This document shows positions 63,703-64,000 of a DNA stretch of 64,000 nt, piece by piece. This stretch comes from Candidatus Kouleothrix ribensis (GTDB lineage: Bacteria; Chloroflexota; Chloroflexia; Chloroflexales; Roseiflexaceae). How positions within the stretch are numbered: position 1 is the stretch's first letter; every line of letters starts with the position of its first letter. The position numbers and the translations under genes are program-made. The notes under the pieces were generated by a model that saw only the letters and a program-made list of their open reading frames with translations, was not told the DNA's origin and made no database searches. The stretch spans positions 868,001 through 932,000 of the forward strand of contig JADKGW010000001.1 of NCBI GenBank assembly GCA_016722075.1, in the 5' to 3' direction.

Positions 63703-64000
63703 GGCACCACGCCGGAGGGCCGCGCTGACCTGCCGGACGTGCTGGCGCCCGAGGGCGTTCCCCGCGAGCGCCTCCGAGGGCAGTCGTTCTCAACGCGGTT
63801 GGACGCAACGACGGTCGGATGCGTGCTTTGGGATGGCGTCCGAGCGCGTTCCCGGCGATTCCGTTCTCGCCAGGACGGCGGTCGGATGCGTGCCCTGGGA
63901 TGGCGTGCGCGGGCGTTCCCGGCGCTGGCCTGTCCAGGCACGGGATGCGTGCCCCGTGATGGCGTTCGAATGCGGTATTCGCACGCGTTGGCGGTCAGAC
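63703..64000 (-). repeat. Gene-less cassette body, cut by the window edge
   Basis: First about 300 bases of the usual 358. Confidence 0.9.

Noticed and set aside
1..64000. A CRISPR array, suggested by regularly spaced repeats
   Set aside because: The repeats are about 100-130 base inverted repeats with variable loops and gene-sized spacing. They fit attC, not CRISPR. No cas genes apart from the Csx15-like and mCpol proteins.
1..64000. tRNA or rRNA genes
   Set aside because: None seen; the inverted repeats fold as attC hairpins, not as cloverleaves.
1..64000. An integron integrase within the window
   Set aside because: No tyrosine recombinase with R-H-R-Y motifs on either strand. The only recombinases are DDE transposases of insertion sequences.

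Overview
The whole 64 kb is the interior of a very large integron gene-cassette array. I count 74 attC sites, all in one orientation (read on the minus strand) and on average under 900 bases apart. Each is an imperfect inverted repeat of about 100-130 bases, bounded on the plus strand by RYYYAAC (GCCCAAC, GCCGAAC, GGCTAAC, GTCCAAC) and GTTRRRY-like boxes, with the inner arms CGCATCAGCCGCGCCGC and GGCGTCGGGCTGCATGCGC. Nearly all cassette genes lie on the minus strand, one per cassette, with their attC just after the stop codon. No integrase gene is visible. By array polarity, intI, attI and the cassette promoter should lie beyond position 64000. The organism is bacterial with a GC-rich genome. 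A filamentous Chloroflexota is my guess from the style of the proteins, but nothing here proves it.

Cassettes are of two kinds. About 37 are copies of one gene-less cassette: a GC-rich body of 355-360 bases, built from about four sub-repeats of 59-67 bases, plus a long attC. They occur singly or in runs of two to six and fill over a quarter of the window. The other roughly 38 cassettes carry genes that are mostly short, unrelated to each other and of unknown function. Recognisable ones are a TPR protein, DUF402, a P-loop kinase, an APH-type kinase, DUF1963/YwqG-like, truncated haemoglobin, cupin, PPOX (twice), DUF1152, histidine phosphatase, NTF2-like, flavodoxin, VOC plus AraC, Imm53, GNAT, and several small membrane proteins.

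Several cassettes look like defence or conflict genes. The strongest is at 27680-29557: a Csx15-like protein followed by one protein that joins a CARF-like domain, a HEPN-like segment (RNSTTH) and a minimal Cas10-type polymerase (mCpol; DGDD and AGDD motifs). This would be a CRISPR-free nucleotide-signalling unit carried as an integron cassette. Others are a GYF_2-AAA-TOPRIM (OLD-like) ATPase at 60841-62457, an overlapping YaaC-like pair at 56142-58294, a membrane-anchored protein at 17949-18803, a HEPN-like protein at 50403-51176 and an orphan Imm53 protein.

Transposable elements have worked over the array. There is one IS5/IS427-like, one IS66, one IS1380-like and one IS630 element, with target duplications and several broken genes. 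There are three MITE families. The commonest (seven copies of 133-134 bases, IS66-like ends) always sits 14-15 bases from an attC box. Several cassettes are duplicated exactly from core site to core site, and one foreign half-attC belongs to a cupin cassette.

Loop families quoted in the attC entries are named by a string in the central part: A TTCACGYCATGATA; B TTGATTCCAACGTTC; C CAACACGTATACCACGC; D TTACCGTCACCGCATGATA; E CCATTGGAGCAGAAACGG; F TTTTGCKGATACAGCTGCC; G TGCCTTCACCGCATGATA; H GTTTGGGTTGATGATACCAC; I CATCTCCATGATAC; J CCGTTCTCGCCACC; L CATTATAGCCGAAAC; M CCAAATCCAGCTTTC; N GCGTTATCGTTGATACGG; O GGCAGTATAGCTGATTCC; P ATACCTGAA; Q CACGAAATSACG; R CGGTGATTCCAACCGTC; T GATTGTACCATACAAAATC. 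'Long' sites are about 123-130 bases and 'short' sites about 100-112.
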